A stretch of DNA of 64,000 nucleotides from Liolophura sinensis (GCF_032854445.1 NC_088301.1:18301223-18365222); one strand, 5' to 3'. Shown: positions 33,911 to 46,305, counted from the stretch's first letter. The notes: generated by a model not told the origin, from the sequence alone. Program-made: numbers and translations.

Positions 33911-34287
33911 TTGATAAATGAACATACAATTCATACGCCTCGTTCATTCGTTTTTTCTTCATTTTTTAATGCCTCAACGCCGAAACGCTTCGTCGCCTTT
34001 ATAACTTCGTGGATATACATGTGAGTCTATCACACACAATTAGCAAACATTACAAAATGGAAACATTCAACATAGCCTCCCTCACTGCCTAATGTTACAT
34101 TGACGTGGGAAGCTAAGAATAGATTCGCGGTGCCCCTGCACTTTTCAAAAGTTGGTGTTGAGGAAAGCAATATATTTTATATCTCCCCATTTTTCAAACC
34201 AACAATATTAAGAAAATTCAGTTCTCATATCACCATTATGAAAATTATCAAATTCGAATTCGTTAAATTTGGTTTAACTTGCCAAAT

Positions 34288-34438
34288 TTCTCCTGGTTCT
34301 GGTTCTGGTTCCCATTGGTTCTACCCTGTTTCCTCCCACCTTAACTCTGGTCGCCGTCGTATAAATGAAATATTCTTGAGTACGGCGTAAAACACCAATC
34401 AAATAAACAACAATAAACAATAAAATAAATAAATTTGT
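34288..34438 (+). mobile_element. SINE family 1, 3' part
   Basis: tttcctcccaccttaactct, gccgtcgtataaatgaaata, ttcttgagtacggcgtaaaa and an AATAAATA tail. The upstream part is reduced to a ggttct microsatellite-like run. Confidence 0.7.
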
Positions 34439-34784
34439 TTCAACACCAAACAGCAATTTACAAATTTGAAAATATGGAAAACTTAATGTTCTAATAACTA
34501 ATCCTAAATAAAAAATGCTTATTTATTCGTAAACAAAACAAACAATGTATGATATACAATTAAAATGTTCTGTACGCGTAGGGCCTATATACTTGATCAT
34601 AAGCCATTACACAGAGACAAGCGTAACATTACAATGGTTATATTTTACCTCTTACAAGTTTTTTACAGTGTACTGTCCTATAAAACAAACTTCAAACTGC
34701 CTTGATTATACACACAGGAGAATTTGTCATGGGAAACAAATGTGAACTTAACATATTTCAGCAAGGGATTTGAGAGACTCGGGG

Positions 34785-34895
34785 TACCTGGTTATGGCTG
34801 TCACAAAATCATTGCATCTGCTAAATCACCTGGCCACAGGAATGCACGGTATTTACACACACCTAATTACACCTCGTCGTCATATGACTGATAAA
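34785..34895 (+). mobile_element. SINE family 2-like fragment
   Basis: ctggccacaggaatgcacgg, then tacacacacctaattacacc and tcgtcgtcatatgactg match the same region as 14,815 and 48,950. Confidence 0.4.
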
Positions 34896-34902
34896 GTGTT
34901 AA

Positions 34903-35262
34903 GGCGAGGAACAGAAAAGTGTAACCAGTCCGTTTATAGGGAGAGGAACAGAAAAGCGTAACCAGAATGTTTGGTCGGAGAGCAACAGAGAAATGTAACC
35001 AGCCCATTTACATGACAAAGAACAGAAAAGTGTAACCAGCCCGTTTGCAGGGAGGGGAACACAAAAGTGTAACTAGCCGGTTTACATGACAAGGAACAGA
35101 AAAGTGTATCCAGTCCGTTTACATGACGACGAACACAAAAGTGTAACTGGCCCGTTTACATGACGAGGAACAGAAAAGTGTAACCAGTCCGTTTACATGA
35201 CGAGGGACGCAAAAGTGTAATTGGCCCGTTTACATGACGAGGAACACAAAAGTGTAACCAGT
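34903..35262. repeat. Minisatellite, 37 bp x about 10
   Basis: Unit theme gaggaacagaaaagtgtaac, cagtccgtttacatgac. The first copies are most diverged and the last are alternating subtypes (cagtcc / tggccc), suggesting two-unit expansion steps. Confidence 0.85.
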
Positions 35263-37330
35263 GTATAATATGAAACACAGCAAAACTCATAATTTCATTC
35301 CTTGTCTGACTTTTGGACATGAAGACGTTGTTTGTGTAGACCTGCACAGAAACATAGATCATCATCGTGGACGGTCGTTCTGCTCAAAGCGAATGCGCTG
35401 CTGTCAGCCGAATCTGTATTTTAGGAGTCTCGGAAGTTCACGCAGATTTAGGTCAGATAGGGTGGGGCTTTTGAAAACTAAGGAAACCTTTTACAGCGTG
35501 ACTTTATGCTAGTTATTACATTGAATATAACTTTTAATCTTGCTTAATCGGATCTGTCGACATAACGTCGATGTTAGCAGCTACCATAAAATGAAGTCCT
35601 TTAAACAGATCAGGTTTGCGAGAGTCAACATCTTATCTCACCAAAGCCAAATCAGCTTGTTTTCTTGCAGCGAAACATTGAACAAATCCTCGGGGATCAC
35701 GGTCAGTAAAAGCTGTTTCTCAACCTTTGTTTCTCGCGATACTTGATGCATACACGTTTCCTTTCACCCTTTTTGTAAAGGTTACCAAGCTCAAACATGT
35801 CTAGTTGTCGCAGTGATGAAACTTTAGGGTTCGTCCAGAACGGAGCATACGCTGTGTGGAGTATGCTTAACTTCAGTGCAACTGTATATACTTCAGGGCA
35901 GCTGTGTAAATTTCCCCTAGCAACTTTCGGACACTTCGTCGTGTTTGTATAGTAAAACAGGTCTGCACATTGTAGCTTTCATCAAACAACTTTCGGTTTC
36001 ATATGTAGCTATCGGCAACTTCACATTTTAATTCAAATACAACACATGTAGGGGTTTGGTTGTCGTAACAGGTACAGTTGGGAGTGTATGACAGATTCCA
36101 GACGATGTCCCCATAGTCAGCCGGATCATGTGTTTTGGGGTCATTTTACCAGGCAGTCTTATTTCCGGTGTATTTATCGTATTGCTTCAATCCACTGACT
36201 CGCTGCAACTATCAGCCAGGCCCCTTGACCTCTGAGGTGGTGTGTTCGAATTCAGCTCTCGCTGTTTGTCAGTCAGGCACAGCTGGGTAGTTTACTCCCG
36301 ACACTAAGGTTTCCGCTTTCCCTAAACCTAACCGCGGTCATGTGAGTGAAAAATCTTCAAACACGGCGTTGATATCAATAATAAAAAAGTAAATCTCATG
36401 GGGCCTTAGGTATCCTGACCAGTGCACCAAACTACAGAAAACACCCAAGATTTTCAATTTAAACGTGTTTTATTTGGTTTGGCGCTGAACTGACATGTGC
36501 CAACTGCTCTTTAAATCCGCTGTTTACAAACTGGTGTTGACCAATGGTGGCTGTGAATTCGCTCTGAAGTCCAGCTTCCTGTCCAGTCGTACCTTGGAAG
36601 GTCCGCTAACAAGTTTTCATGTCAATCCTTGGCACAAACGTTTGGTAATCCCAAGATATCGCTCTTTTTGCCAGAAACTATGTTATCACCAACCATGCGA
36701 TGAATAAAAGAAAGTCTCATACGGCCATAGTTGTGTCCGGGCTATTCCTAATGCCTAATGGATTTGACAGGTGGCACGGTATAAATAGGCGGGGCAGGAG
36801 CTGACGCTCAATTTCAGAGGAATTTCAAGGTGAAAGGCTGGTCCGAACTAGGAAAAACATAAGAAGGATAAATCAGTCGTAAAAAGCGATCATGGCCAGA
36901 ACATAATATGTTTTAAATCTATTGCAGCTACGAAATGAAAAGGGCGGTTGAATTCCACACGAATCTCAAGAGAAGTTTTACAATAACTACATATAACCTA
37001 TCTCTTCATTAAATTAATTCACAGGCCATCGCGAATAGAACAAACTCCCCAAATGATCTGATTTGATTTATTCACCAGAATATATTGACAAGCAAATAAT
37101 ACAATAACTAAACCTGGCATCCAGGAAGCATAAATTCGCTAGACAATTACAAAATATATAAAGTACATGTAATACCTGGCGGGCTGTTTTATACCATATG
37201 TTGAAACCATTACATTCTTTTCCTTATTTAGGAAAAAACTGAAGGACAACTCAATGGATAACAAGGAAAACAGAGGCTTTTAGTAACCAACTAATACGTA
37301 GTTAATATCACAATCAGCCATTCTTGTACA
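35263..37330. other. No gene recognised
   Basis: Several frames of 60-80 codons but none with a motif or good exon borders. A SINE-like piece lies at 36,190. Confidence 0.55.
36190..36395 (+). mobile_element. Second type of tRNA-like SINE, diverged
   Basis: A B-box-like gtgttcgaattc, then ctaaacctaaccgcggtcat, gtgagtgaaaaatcttcaaa, cacggcgttg and an A-rich end. The layout fits a tRNA-derived SINE related at its 3' end to family 1. Confidence 0.4.
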
Positions 37331-37549
37331 TATACATGCATGTATATGTACATCTATGCTGATAAGAACGAAATATCGAAAGTGAATTTGGATTACAACG
37401 ATGTTGAAATTTGAGAAGGTGTCCGTAATTTTTTCTTTTACTTGCTCTCTGTATCAGAACATTAGACTTCAATGTGTTTATAAAGAAGATATATGAATAT
37501 ATATATATATATATCTATCAGCATAGATGTACATATACATGCATGTATA
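37331..37549. repeat. Perfect 34-bp inverted repeat with 151-bp spacer
   Basis: Bases 37,331-37,364 are the exact reverse complement of 37,516-37,549 (core catctatgctgata / tatcagcatagatg). Each arm also carries the self-complementary acatatacatgcatgtatat. An AT run (about 37,497-37,513) precedes the right arm. MITE-like or foldback. Confidence 0.6.
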
Positions 37550-40500
37550 CAAGCAAAAAACACTTGTGTTGAAATCTAACGCAACATCTTGTGCTTTTTC
37601 ATTCAACGAAGAAACAAAACAAACATGTTAAATAGAAGTGAAGTACAAAATAATAAAGCACAAACAAGGCCCTGAGCTATTCAACACGTGATAGGGTTGT
37701 TCAAATATGACACAAGACTTGTTGGGAAGAACAGTGGTTTGTGTTCATACTACACAAGTGTTTGTTATGCGTAGGTCACCGGGACTTTATTCCGGTCTCG
37801 TGGTCATTCACTTATTTGTGTGTAACTTTATAGATTTATGTTCTTGCAGTATTCCTTATTGTACTTTAATATGTAAATACACTCTTATATTCTAACTGAA
37901 TATTGGTAAAGAAACAAACATAAAAATGTCAAACTATGTCAATTGGCTTGAGCTCCAAAACTGATTGTGCATATACGGTCACATTATCCTCCATCATATT
38001 AAATACTTCCAAATAACGATAAGGTTACATGATGGAATAGGTCCTTTTTGGTTCCACGCCGAGACCTATTGATGAACATAAAACTTAATATTTGTACTTA
38101 AAACAAAAATAAGTATATCTTGAATTGATAAAGTAAGATTCGTCAAACTTAATTTTCTTTAACTCAAACAGGTGAATAGTTTGAATAACATTGTAGTATT
38201 GGCCAACTGAATTCGAAAGAGCCCTCATTTTTTAAATTATTTCCTACCTGAAGAAGGAAAACCTGCCTCATTTACATTTCGTGGGTTTGTCGTAGTTATG
38301 TTGCTCATCAAGCTCATGTTGGCCTCACGTATCCTTCACAAAGCCAGAAGGGATTCAGTCACTGCGAAAGCGAGATGAAGAAAATAAAATTCTGCCTTTC
38401 TTACTTTGTTAATGCACGGCAGATTTACTTTAGTGTTAAGGACAGATGTAATTACGTTAGATCACATGTGATAGTTGTACGCTGTACGGCCATATGTCAG
38501 TGATGGATTCCTAAAGCCCTGGTCTTAAATAGCTGATCTGAAGAGAGATCCACCAATAGCTAATCAGAAAGCTACTTCGGACGCAATGACGGTGATGCGT
38601 ACTTGACCCTGCATCAATCGGGCCAAGCGTCTGGACCGGGGAGTTGTTAGACCAGGGGTAGAAAAAAGTGCTGCTTTTGCAGCCTACTATTTCAGATTGT
38701 TTCAAGGAAGACAGAAAACAAAATCTCCAGATTGCCTGTTAAATCAATGAACAAATTCATAAACACAGCTGTAGGACCTAATTTTGTAGACAAATTTAAG
38801 CCATCAAATCCTTTAATTTTCTACTGAAAATAGCATATTGCTATATGCTATAGCCGTTCAGCCTGGATGAAGAGAGGGGTGGTATGCGGGGCCTGTCCCC
38901 GGCCCACACAGCTGAGCCTCCTGGAGCGATCTTGGGGTGTTTCAGACGGGCCACCACTTTATTGATACCGATGGTCTTTCCAGTTGCGTGGAAAGACACG
39001 CTTTGGAGAACCATCCAATGAGGAAAAGAATGAAGAAAAGAGAAGAAATAATGCCTTGCTAAAGAATTTTTCATTTTTACCATGGTGGTTAGCTGTACAG
39101 GTGGAAAAAAAACTGGAGCGACCGCATAATAAAACCACCGACCTTCAGCAGATAGCGAACAAACTTCCTGACTTTAAGCCACGATCTAACGACCCAGAGC
39201 TGTATTCTGATTCTGTCTCTCCTTGTGGGTATCATGATCAATATTTTTCCTACAGCACCGATCAAATAAATTCATAAATAAAACAGTTTCACGATGTACT
39301 GGAATATCATGTTGCAAACACTGTTGTAAACTCTTTTCACAGCCATATAGTTCTACTTTGCTTCTTCGATTCCCATGTTGCGTGTGCCAAATTAGGACGA
39401 ATGAGAAAACCTAGAGCACAATAAGAGGAAACAGCATATCCTCAAAATTAAATACAAATGCATGAGGCCACAAGTTTGGATTCAGTTATTCCTTGTTTGG
39501 CCGCAGCCTCATATCACCAATACGAATGCATGCAGATCAGAGCATGAGGCCACAAGTTTGGATTCAGTTGTTCCTTGTTTGGCCGCAGCCTCATATCACC
39601 AATACGAATGCATGCAGATCAGAGCATGAGGCCACAAGTTTGGATTCAGTTGTTCCTTGTTTGGCCGCAGCCTCATATCACCAATACGAATGCAAGCAGA
39701 TCAGAGCATGAGGCCACAAGTTTGGATTCAGTTATTCCTTGTTTGGCCGCAGCCTCATATCACGAGAATAGTCAGTCAAGTGGCAAAATTTGGTTGTGAA
39801 AGCAATTGTAACAATGACGGATGTCGTATAAGTGAAATGGACAACTCCTTTAGACTGTCATACCTTTAAATGTCGCCCTGGTACAGTCTGACAACACGAC
39901 AACTCATAACATTTTAACTTACGATATCGTCTTGCCATCAACGGTAAGCGCATGACCTGAGAGTATACAGACACACTTCCATCCGCCAAACAACACAACT
40001 TGCATCATGTAAACCTAAAACGGCCGAGTGCCAAATGCTGGCATGGAGTATATTAACCGGTTATGTTGTGAACAATAAAGCACCTATTCCCAGAAAATGT
40101 GACCCGCCATTAAAACACCGTGTGGTACATACAAACAGGAATAATAAGTACACGGATGTACGGTAATTCCAATTGCTACAATGCGCAGCTGACTGACCGC
40201 CAATTGGCATTTTAAGTTCGAATGTCACATAGGCGTGTTCGTCACCGAGACAAAGTGACACTTAAACCTAAAATGTAGAATTGGCCACAATTCGTTGCTA
40301 CAACTGTTAACGTTAAACTGTCGTACATGTTGCCCCATTAGGCCACCTAAACGGTCTAAACTGTGTTTTATTATATATACTGAAATTATGCAAATGAAGG
40401 ACTGGGGAGCGACAAACGACCCAGATGTTACTACCCAAGCAGCCCGACTGAGCGAAAACGGCAATGGGTTTCCATACATATTTCAGTAATCCTGAGATCT

Positions 40501-41271
40501 TCTACAGCGGAACGACTCGTACAAAGGATAAGGAATATGAGTTATGAAGCTTGCCAAAGAAATTCCAAAACACTTCGTCCTGTTAGAAATTTGTTTAGTC
40601 TTTGCAACGGTAGTAGAGGCACTTGAACTAGCACAAGTTGGCCACCAGGTTACTGCAACCAATATTCATTATGCATGACCAGAGTACACCAACCTTTGCC
40701 TACTCTCGTACAATCTCATGTTTCGCGTACCCACATGATGTCCAGTGGACAGCCAGGTGCCGCAATCGTTCAAAAGTACTGAATTCAACAACATGACGCC
40801 ATGGAATTGACTTTCCTCCGAATGACTTGCGCACACACCTGTTCTTCTCACAAATGTTCCAAAAAATATTCTGTTAATTTAATCTGTCAACAGAAAGTTT
40901 GTTGTCTTTGTGATGCTAGGGGGTATTCTAATATCATAGCATAATATTGTGTCGTATCCAACATAATATCTTGTTCGTATAATGCAATCTTTATTTTGAA
41001 ATAATAGAATATACATGTGTGCTATGATTAACAGAATAATCTGCTGCAATATCAGAATAGGCCCACATATTCTGGCATCACTCGGACCACAGAGTTTCTG
41101 TTATATTTAAGTTTATTAATATTATGAGAGCACCAATTTCTCTACGTGCAACTATTTATACACAAAAGTAGAAAGAGGCCAAGTGCGGCGGAATGATAAT
41201 TGTATATGCTTTTGCTGTTGTATCCTGAACAATTTGTCTCTTCTGTTAATAGACTTAATGTACGTGTGAAG
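37550..41271. other. No gene recognised apart from one minisatellite
   Basis: Aside from the 82-bp repeats at 39,462 this stretch is anonymous. The frame at 38,841-39,083 (minus) is open but unlike any family I know. Confidence 0.55.
39462..39765. repeat. Minisatellite, 82 bp x 3.7
   Basis: Unit starts catgaggccacaagtttgga and ends atgcatgcagatcagag. Copies at 39,462, 39,544, 39,626 and 39,708 are almost identical, so the expansion is young. All frames are open because 82 bp units rotate the frame. Not a gene. Confidence 0.9.
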
Positions 41272-41412
41272 GTCTTGCAGCAACCTGCGGATGGTCGTGG
41301 GTTTTCCCGAGCTCTGCCCGGTTTCCTTCCACCATAATGTTGTATGGACGACGTCGTATAAGCGCAATATTCTTTAGTACGGGGTAAAAGACCAATCAAA
41401 TAAATAAATCAA
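41272..41412 (+). mobile_element. SINE family 1, 3' part
   Basis: cagcaacctgcggatggtcg, gtttccttccaccataatg, gacgtcgtataagcgcaata and a CAAATAAATAAATC tail. The tRNA head is absent. Confidence 0.75.
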
Positions 41413-41899
41413 AAACAAAAAATACAAATTTTACCTTTAAGCATATTGTGTTAATGCTGATTGTGGTGAGTGCAACATTTTTTAGTGTTCGCTCATTACA
41501 CCCATAGAAAATAATTGTCTTACAATACATTAAATATGGGCTAAAACTGCAGTTGTCAAACTCTGACTTTTGACAACTGCTTTGGCTGCAGTGTTGAGTA
41601 CACTTTTGAATAGCAGGTCCATGGGCCCCTAGCTAAAACGGTATAGTCTGAGGTTTTGCGGCACTAACATTTGACACTATCGAAGTAGCTCTCGTCGGCG
41701 GAGTATTTGTATGTAATAGTATAGGTAACACTCTCTGAGGCCATTGTTTTTTGTTCTGTCCAGAACACATTAGCCTTTCCGCTGAACTGCAAATTAATGC
41801 CTGCAGAAACAAGTGTTAAATGAATTATGCTGTAAATGTCTTTATTCACTCCGTTTTCAATAAGTGTATCTTCTTATTCTGTTTATTCTCTGACATCGG

Positions 41900-42030
41900 G
41901 GGCCTCCGTGGCTCATTTGGTTAGCGCGCTATCGCGGCGTAATGACCCAGGAGCCTCTCACCAATGCAATCGCTGTGAGTTCAAGTCCAGCTCATGCTGG
42001 CTTCCTCTCCGGCCATGGATGGCCTCACAC
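41900..42030 (+). mobile_element. SINE family 1, 5' half
   Basis: Good tRNA-like head: ggcctccgtggctcatttgg, ttagcgcgctatcgcgg (A box) and gtgagttcaagtccagctc (B box), followed by gcttcctctccggcc, then truncated. Complement in content to the 3'-only copies. Confidence 0.75.
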
Positions 42031-42142
42031 CAACGCCAGAGCGCCAAACTTAAAGCCGTGGAGAAATATTTGATAGAAAGCGGGTAGCACAAAATGGGGC
42101 ATTTAACTTCAACCCTACTTACTTTACTGTACCAGCCGGATT

Positions 42143-42260
42143 GCAAGTTCCTGTAGTAGATATGCTCTACACGGTCTCACTGGAAGAAAAAGTCTGTAGA
42201 ATAAATGACGATTTTTCTTCCAGTCAGACTGTGTAGATTGTATCTACTACAGGAGCTTGC
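42143..42260. repeat. Compact hairpin, 49-bp arms, 20-nt loop
   Basis: Arms 42,143-42,191 and 42,212-42,260 pair at 43 of 49 positions (ends gcaag...gaagaaaaa). Mismatches are spread and include no long bulge. It lies between two SINE family 1 copies. It could be a foldback MITE. A precursor-miRNA shape is also possible, but no evidence of expression is available here. Confidence 0.55.
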
Positions 42261-42399
42261 ATTTCTATTTATATTCTTATCATCACCAGTTTCCAAGCCA
42301 CATAGGCTGTCTACGCTGGAAACGAGAGCATGGATTCAAGAAAAAACTTATCTATTTGCCAGGTTCCACTAACTGGATATTCGCCAGTATATCGCAGCG

Positions 42400-42660
42400 G
42401 TGGCCTCCGTGGCTCAGTTTGTTAGCGCGCTAGCACAGCGTAATGACCCAGGTGTCTCTCACTAATGCTGTCGCTGTCCAGCTCATGCTGGCTTCCTCTC
42501 CGGCCGTACGTGGGAAGGTCTGTCAGCAACCTGCGGAGGGTCGTGGGTTTCCCCCGCTCTCTACCCGGTTTCCACCTACCATAATGCTAGCCGCCCTCGT
42601 ATAAGTGAAATATTCTTGAGTGCGGCGTAAAATACCAATCAAATAAATAAATAAATGAAA
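42400..42660 (+). mobile_element. SINE family 1, full length with perfect TSD
   Basis: Complete element of about 261 bp ending in CAAATAAATAAATAAAT. A perfect 11-bp target-site duplication, atatcgcagcg, lies at 42389-42399 and 42661-42671. The B box is partly deleted (gtgagttcaag missing), so this copy could no longer be well transcribed. Confidence 0.88.
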
Positions 42661-42671
42661 ATATCGCAGCG

Positions 42672-44969
42672 TGGAGCACATTTGATACACAGACAGTAGT
42701 ATAAAGCTTTAGAGAATTTGAACATACCTGACATGTCGCACAGATCACCTGACCTTCACATGAGCAGTCTTCGATCGTTCAGGACGACGTCACTGTGCAT
42801 TACACTGTATGTCAGCAACTTTTAAAGTTGCTTTTCTGCCTTACACAGTTATAAAGCACAGTTAGGAAGCCCGGGAAACAACAATGCTATTGGCGGAGCT
42901 GAAGCAGACGTAAAACTCCCAAATCAGTTTCACTTGATCAAGTCTGATAAAAGATGCTACTGCCATGTTTTGCATTGATGTTCATAAAGTTCTTAAGCTT
43001 ACATGCCCTATGTTTCATGAATATTTCAACTAAACTGAGAGTGAGAAAAACGTTCCGCATTTATCCTCCAAATGTCGCTTTAGACATCGAGCAATAGGGC
43101 CTACTTTCCCAAAGATATCCTACATGTACGATTAATCGCACATATAGGAAAATGGTAATAGTGACGTACAAAATATTGTAAGACAAGTGTACGATAAAAA
43201 AAATGTGTCGGACGCGGCTTTGTGAAACTGGGCCCAGTTCTACGACACTAAATACTAAGTGTACTTGATGAGGTCAGTAAAATCATTTATCAATTACCTG
43301 TTCCCTCATCTACTTCTCTCGTGTCTTCATCAAGGCTTTCATGAATAGCAGCAAGCCAGAAGTACTGCGTCGAGTGGTGAAGAGATGATTATGGATGATC
43401 TGTGATTAAGTTTAAAATGCTATTCATGCAGTAAGAAGTACATTTACATCGAATAAACAGATCTTTTGCTTCCATAGAAATCTCCTCTCTGCACATGATA
43501 TATATCAACTTCCAACATCTAAATGACACTGAAACAGTTTAGAACTAAAATGTTGCCAGTTATCTCCAAGACACTCCTTACTCACTATGCAGATAAACAA
43601 ACACCTTACATAAGAGCCTGAGAACAGTTATGTTAAATTAAAATAAACGACAATGATCTCTTTTCCTTATTACATCGTGTGATCGTCACACTCTTACGCT
43701 CCACGACGGCGTTATACATGTAGATCAACAGGAAACAGTCTGGGATAATAGCAAAAACTGTAGGTGTCACAGTTCTTATTAATACATCCCACTAACATCT
43801 TGAAAATCTAATAGACTCGTAAATATATAATCAAAATAAGATACTGTGAAAAACCTATACATTCGCGAATTGTATTAACATTAAACTTAATCATACGCTG
43901 TGAATTTTAATGTTAATCATTCTATAATTTGGCTTTTTATTCCGCAATACCTCACTTTACTACATGGCAGCTAAATCCTAACAAGATCACATAAACAATG
44001 ATGACTTTTACCTTTAATTAAACCAAAAACGACCAGAAACTGTCGCTCGTTCTGATCCGCATTACGCCGGCAGCCGTTTGGGCTATAGATTGCTATACGT
44101 ATTAACGATATTTATTTTTGTCTGATGAACCGCGACCTACATATATGCGCACTGAAGCAGTGATCACACTGCGTTTTCATGCATCCTTAATAATAAGCTC
44201 GCGGAAAGTGAACTGTAGTGACCCCTCCAGTTCCCCTTTTACACAATGCACGTAGTTTGGCTGGATAACAAGAGCAATCTACTCAATTAACGCACGTGTA
44301 CATTTTTTTAAACTGACACTGCTCACTTGCCTTACATAACAATGGTACTTTTGTCTGGGACCATTTCTGTTTTACCCACATGTACAAGTACAGGCAATTT
44401 CAAACAGACATATAACCATACGCACAGGTATTCAATTTCAAGTTTTTTAAATTACTTTAAGGATAACATGTTAACCTCTTAACCTCTTATATATACGCTC
44501 TACCACCTGTGGTATCGAGGCCGGTTGCATGAATAGGAAATGAATTTAGTTTAAAAGGGGTCTTAAGAATACGAGCACACGCAGTGTATTCCAAAATAGT
44601 TTGTCATTTTCTAGTTGTCAAAATACGGAAAAAAGACATTCTCATGGTAAAAGGTGGAGATAAAAACCCACATGTACATGTTCCATGAAACTTAAAACGA
44701 TTGTGTATCAGATTTACAGACACCTACATGCTATTGTAGACTGATAAACTGGAACAAATGTATCATCATGTCTTATTATACCTCACTCACAGATTGGCTC
44801 CTTTGATTGGTCTAAACACTATCGCGTGTGTACTTTCGCTATTTCAACGATATCGGGCAAACATTGCACGTTTTGCATTGCACGTGCCTTATTCTGAACG
44901 GTCGTCTGCTTCGCAGGATAAAAGTGAATGGCCGATGTCAGCCTCGGTTGAGTGTCACACAGCTGATCC
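42672..44969. other. No gene recognised apart from one MITE
   Basis: AT-rich sequence with the MITE at 43,097. No candidate exon was seen on either strand. Confidence 0.55.
43097..43235. mobile_element. MITE with CAGTTTCACAAAG terminal repeats, copy 2
   Basis: gggcctactttcccaaag at the left is a worn form of the right end ctttgtgaaactgggccc (43,218-43,235). The interior (gtgacgtacaaaatattgta) aligns with the copy at 22,797. Confidence 0.65.
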
Positions 44970-45391
44970 AAAAGGATTTAAAGTGCCAACCGAAAAGGAT
45001 TTAGAGACAATTCTGGACCAATGGGCAGAAAGAATACCAAGCAGTTTACAGAATACTCATTAAGATATTTCTACGACTATTTAAAAGAGGTTGTTGAGAA
45101 GGGATCGAGACAGCGCCTGTGCTGTCGTCGATCTCTCGCCTGACGAGCTGAATCAACACCTGTCAAAATTTGTCACCGATGCTGCACAACTGATGTCCAT
45201 GAAGTACATAAGAGTGACATTTAATCACAGTGCGTAAGTGTACAAAGTTCTGTTTGTGAAGTTGAAACGAGCGGGTAACGCCGCCATTTACCATTATTCT
45301 GTGATAAGCTTAGATGGCCTCAAGAAATTGGACATCAGTGATGCCTTATCTCCTGATATGCCCGCGGACCTCCAATACAAGGCCTGGGCTT
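44970..45391 (+). pseudogene. Crypton-like tyrosine recombinase remnant (DUF3504 type)
   Basis: Pieces in different frames follow one protein order: GFKVPTEKDLETILD then SSLQNT; SACAVVDLSPDELNQHLSKF then VTDA; VLFVKLKRAGNAAIYHYSVI then SLDGLKKLDIS, SPDMPADLQYKAW. These match the general pattern I know for the N-terminal and central parts of Crypton-derived integrase domains (L-x-x-L-L-D, E-L-N-x-x-L-x-x-F, K-x-G-x-x-x-H, P-x-x-L-Q-x-K). Frameshifts and a gap lie between them, and the catalytic C-terminal half is absent. The upstream open stretch from 44,758 is not clearly part of it. Confidence 0.5.
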
Positions 45392-45567
45392 GTATTTATC
45401 AAAAGTCTTAAGGCTTAAGTCTAAAATTCAAATACAGCAACAACTAAAATGTTTCACTCTAGAAAGCTTAGACTTTGTACACAGATTCCTTACAGCAGAG
45501 CAATATACTTCCCACAATTTTAGCCCTTTCTTTTTCCTAGTTTGGCTTATCAAGAAATTGGAATTTA

Positions 45568-45722
45568 TTTTAGTTATTTATTTATTTGATTGGTGTTTTA
45601 CGCCGTACTCAAGAATATTTAACTTATACGACGGCGGCCAGCATTATGATAGGTGGAACCGGGCAGAGCCCCGGGGTAACCTACGACCATCCGCAGGTTG
45701 CTGTCAGACCTCCCCACTTACG
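45568..45722 (-). mobile_element. SINE family 1, truncated
   Basis: TTTATTTA tail, gattggtgttttacgccgta, acgacggcggccagcattat and gaccatccgcaggttgctg, without the head. Flanks ttggaatttat and ttgcaatttat resemble a target-site duplication. Confidence 0.75.
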
Positions 45723-45896
45723 GACTTGCAATTTATGACTTGAATCTTAAGTTGCTTGATAAATTGATATTATGTTTTACAGATGTTGATTGGGGAGAGA
45801 TATAGGCCTACGTCTTCTGGACAAGGACACATTTCCACAGGTAAATTCTTTGACAATTTCTATCCTGTTTCCCAAAAAAAATATTTAAAAACGAAA

Positions 45897-46305
45897 AAGT
45901 ACGTAATTAACGTCAAGGACACGGTGTAAATTTTGCGGCTCTAAGCAATATAGGCAGCGATTAGCTGAAAATCAGTCCGAATTAAAATGAAAGACCAAGT
46001 GGTATTTGGAGTCGTAGCCGGGAAATACAGTTGTTCTTAATTATACCAGTATGTCACTATGATTTCTGTTATACTATTTTAAACTTTTCTGTGTTTAAAA
46101 CTTTAAAAAAAGCAAACGTACGTAATTAACGTCAAGGACACGGCGTAAATTTTGCGGCACTAAGCAATATAGGCAGCGATTAGCTGAAAATCGGCCCGAA
46201 TTAAAATCAACGACCAAGTGGTATTTGTAAATGCAGTTGTTCTTAATTATACCAGTATGTCACTATGATTTTTGTTATTCTATTTTAAAATTTTCTGTGT
46301 TCAGC
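45897..46305. repeat. Two-copy tandem duplication, about 200 bp
   Basis: acgtaattaacgtcaaggac and gcagcgattagctgaaaatc occur at about 45,902 and 46,119. The second copy has lost about 20 bp near ggagtcgtagccggg. Non-coding. Confidence 0.8.

Noticed and set aside
33496-33921. 141-codon open frame
   Set aside because: It is made of the 61-64-bp minisatellite; the similar repeats in the protein reflect DNA repeats, not a domain.
39493-39869. Three overlapping frames with near-identical proteins
   Set aside because: The 82-bp period (not a multiple of 3) puts the same reading in successive frames. Repeat artefact.
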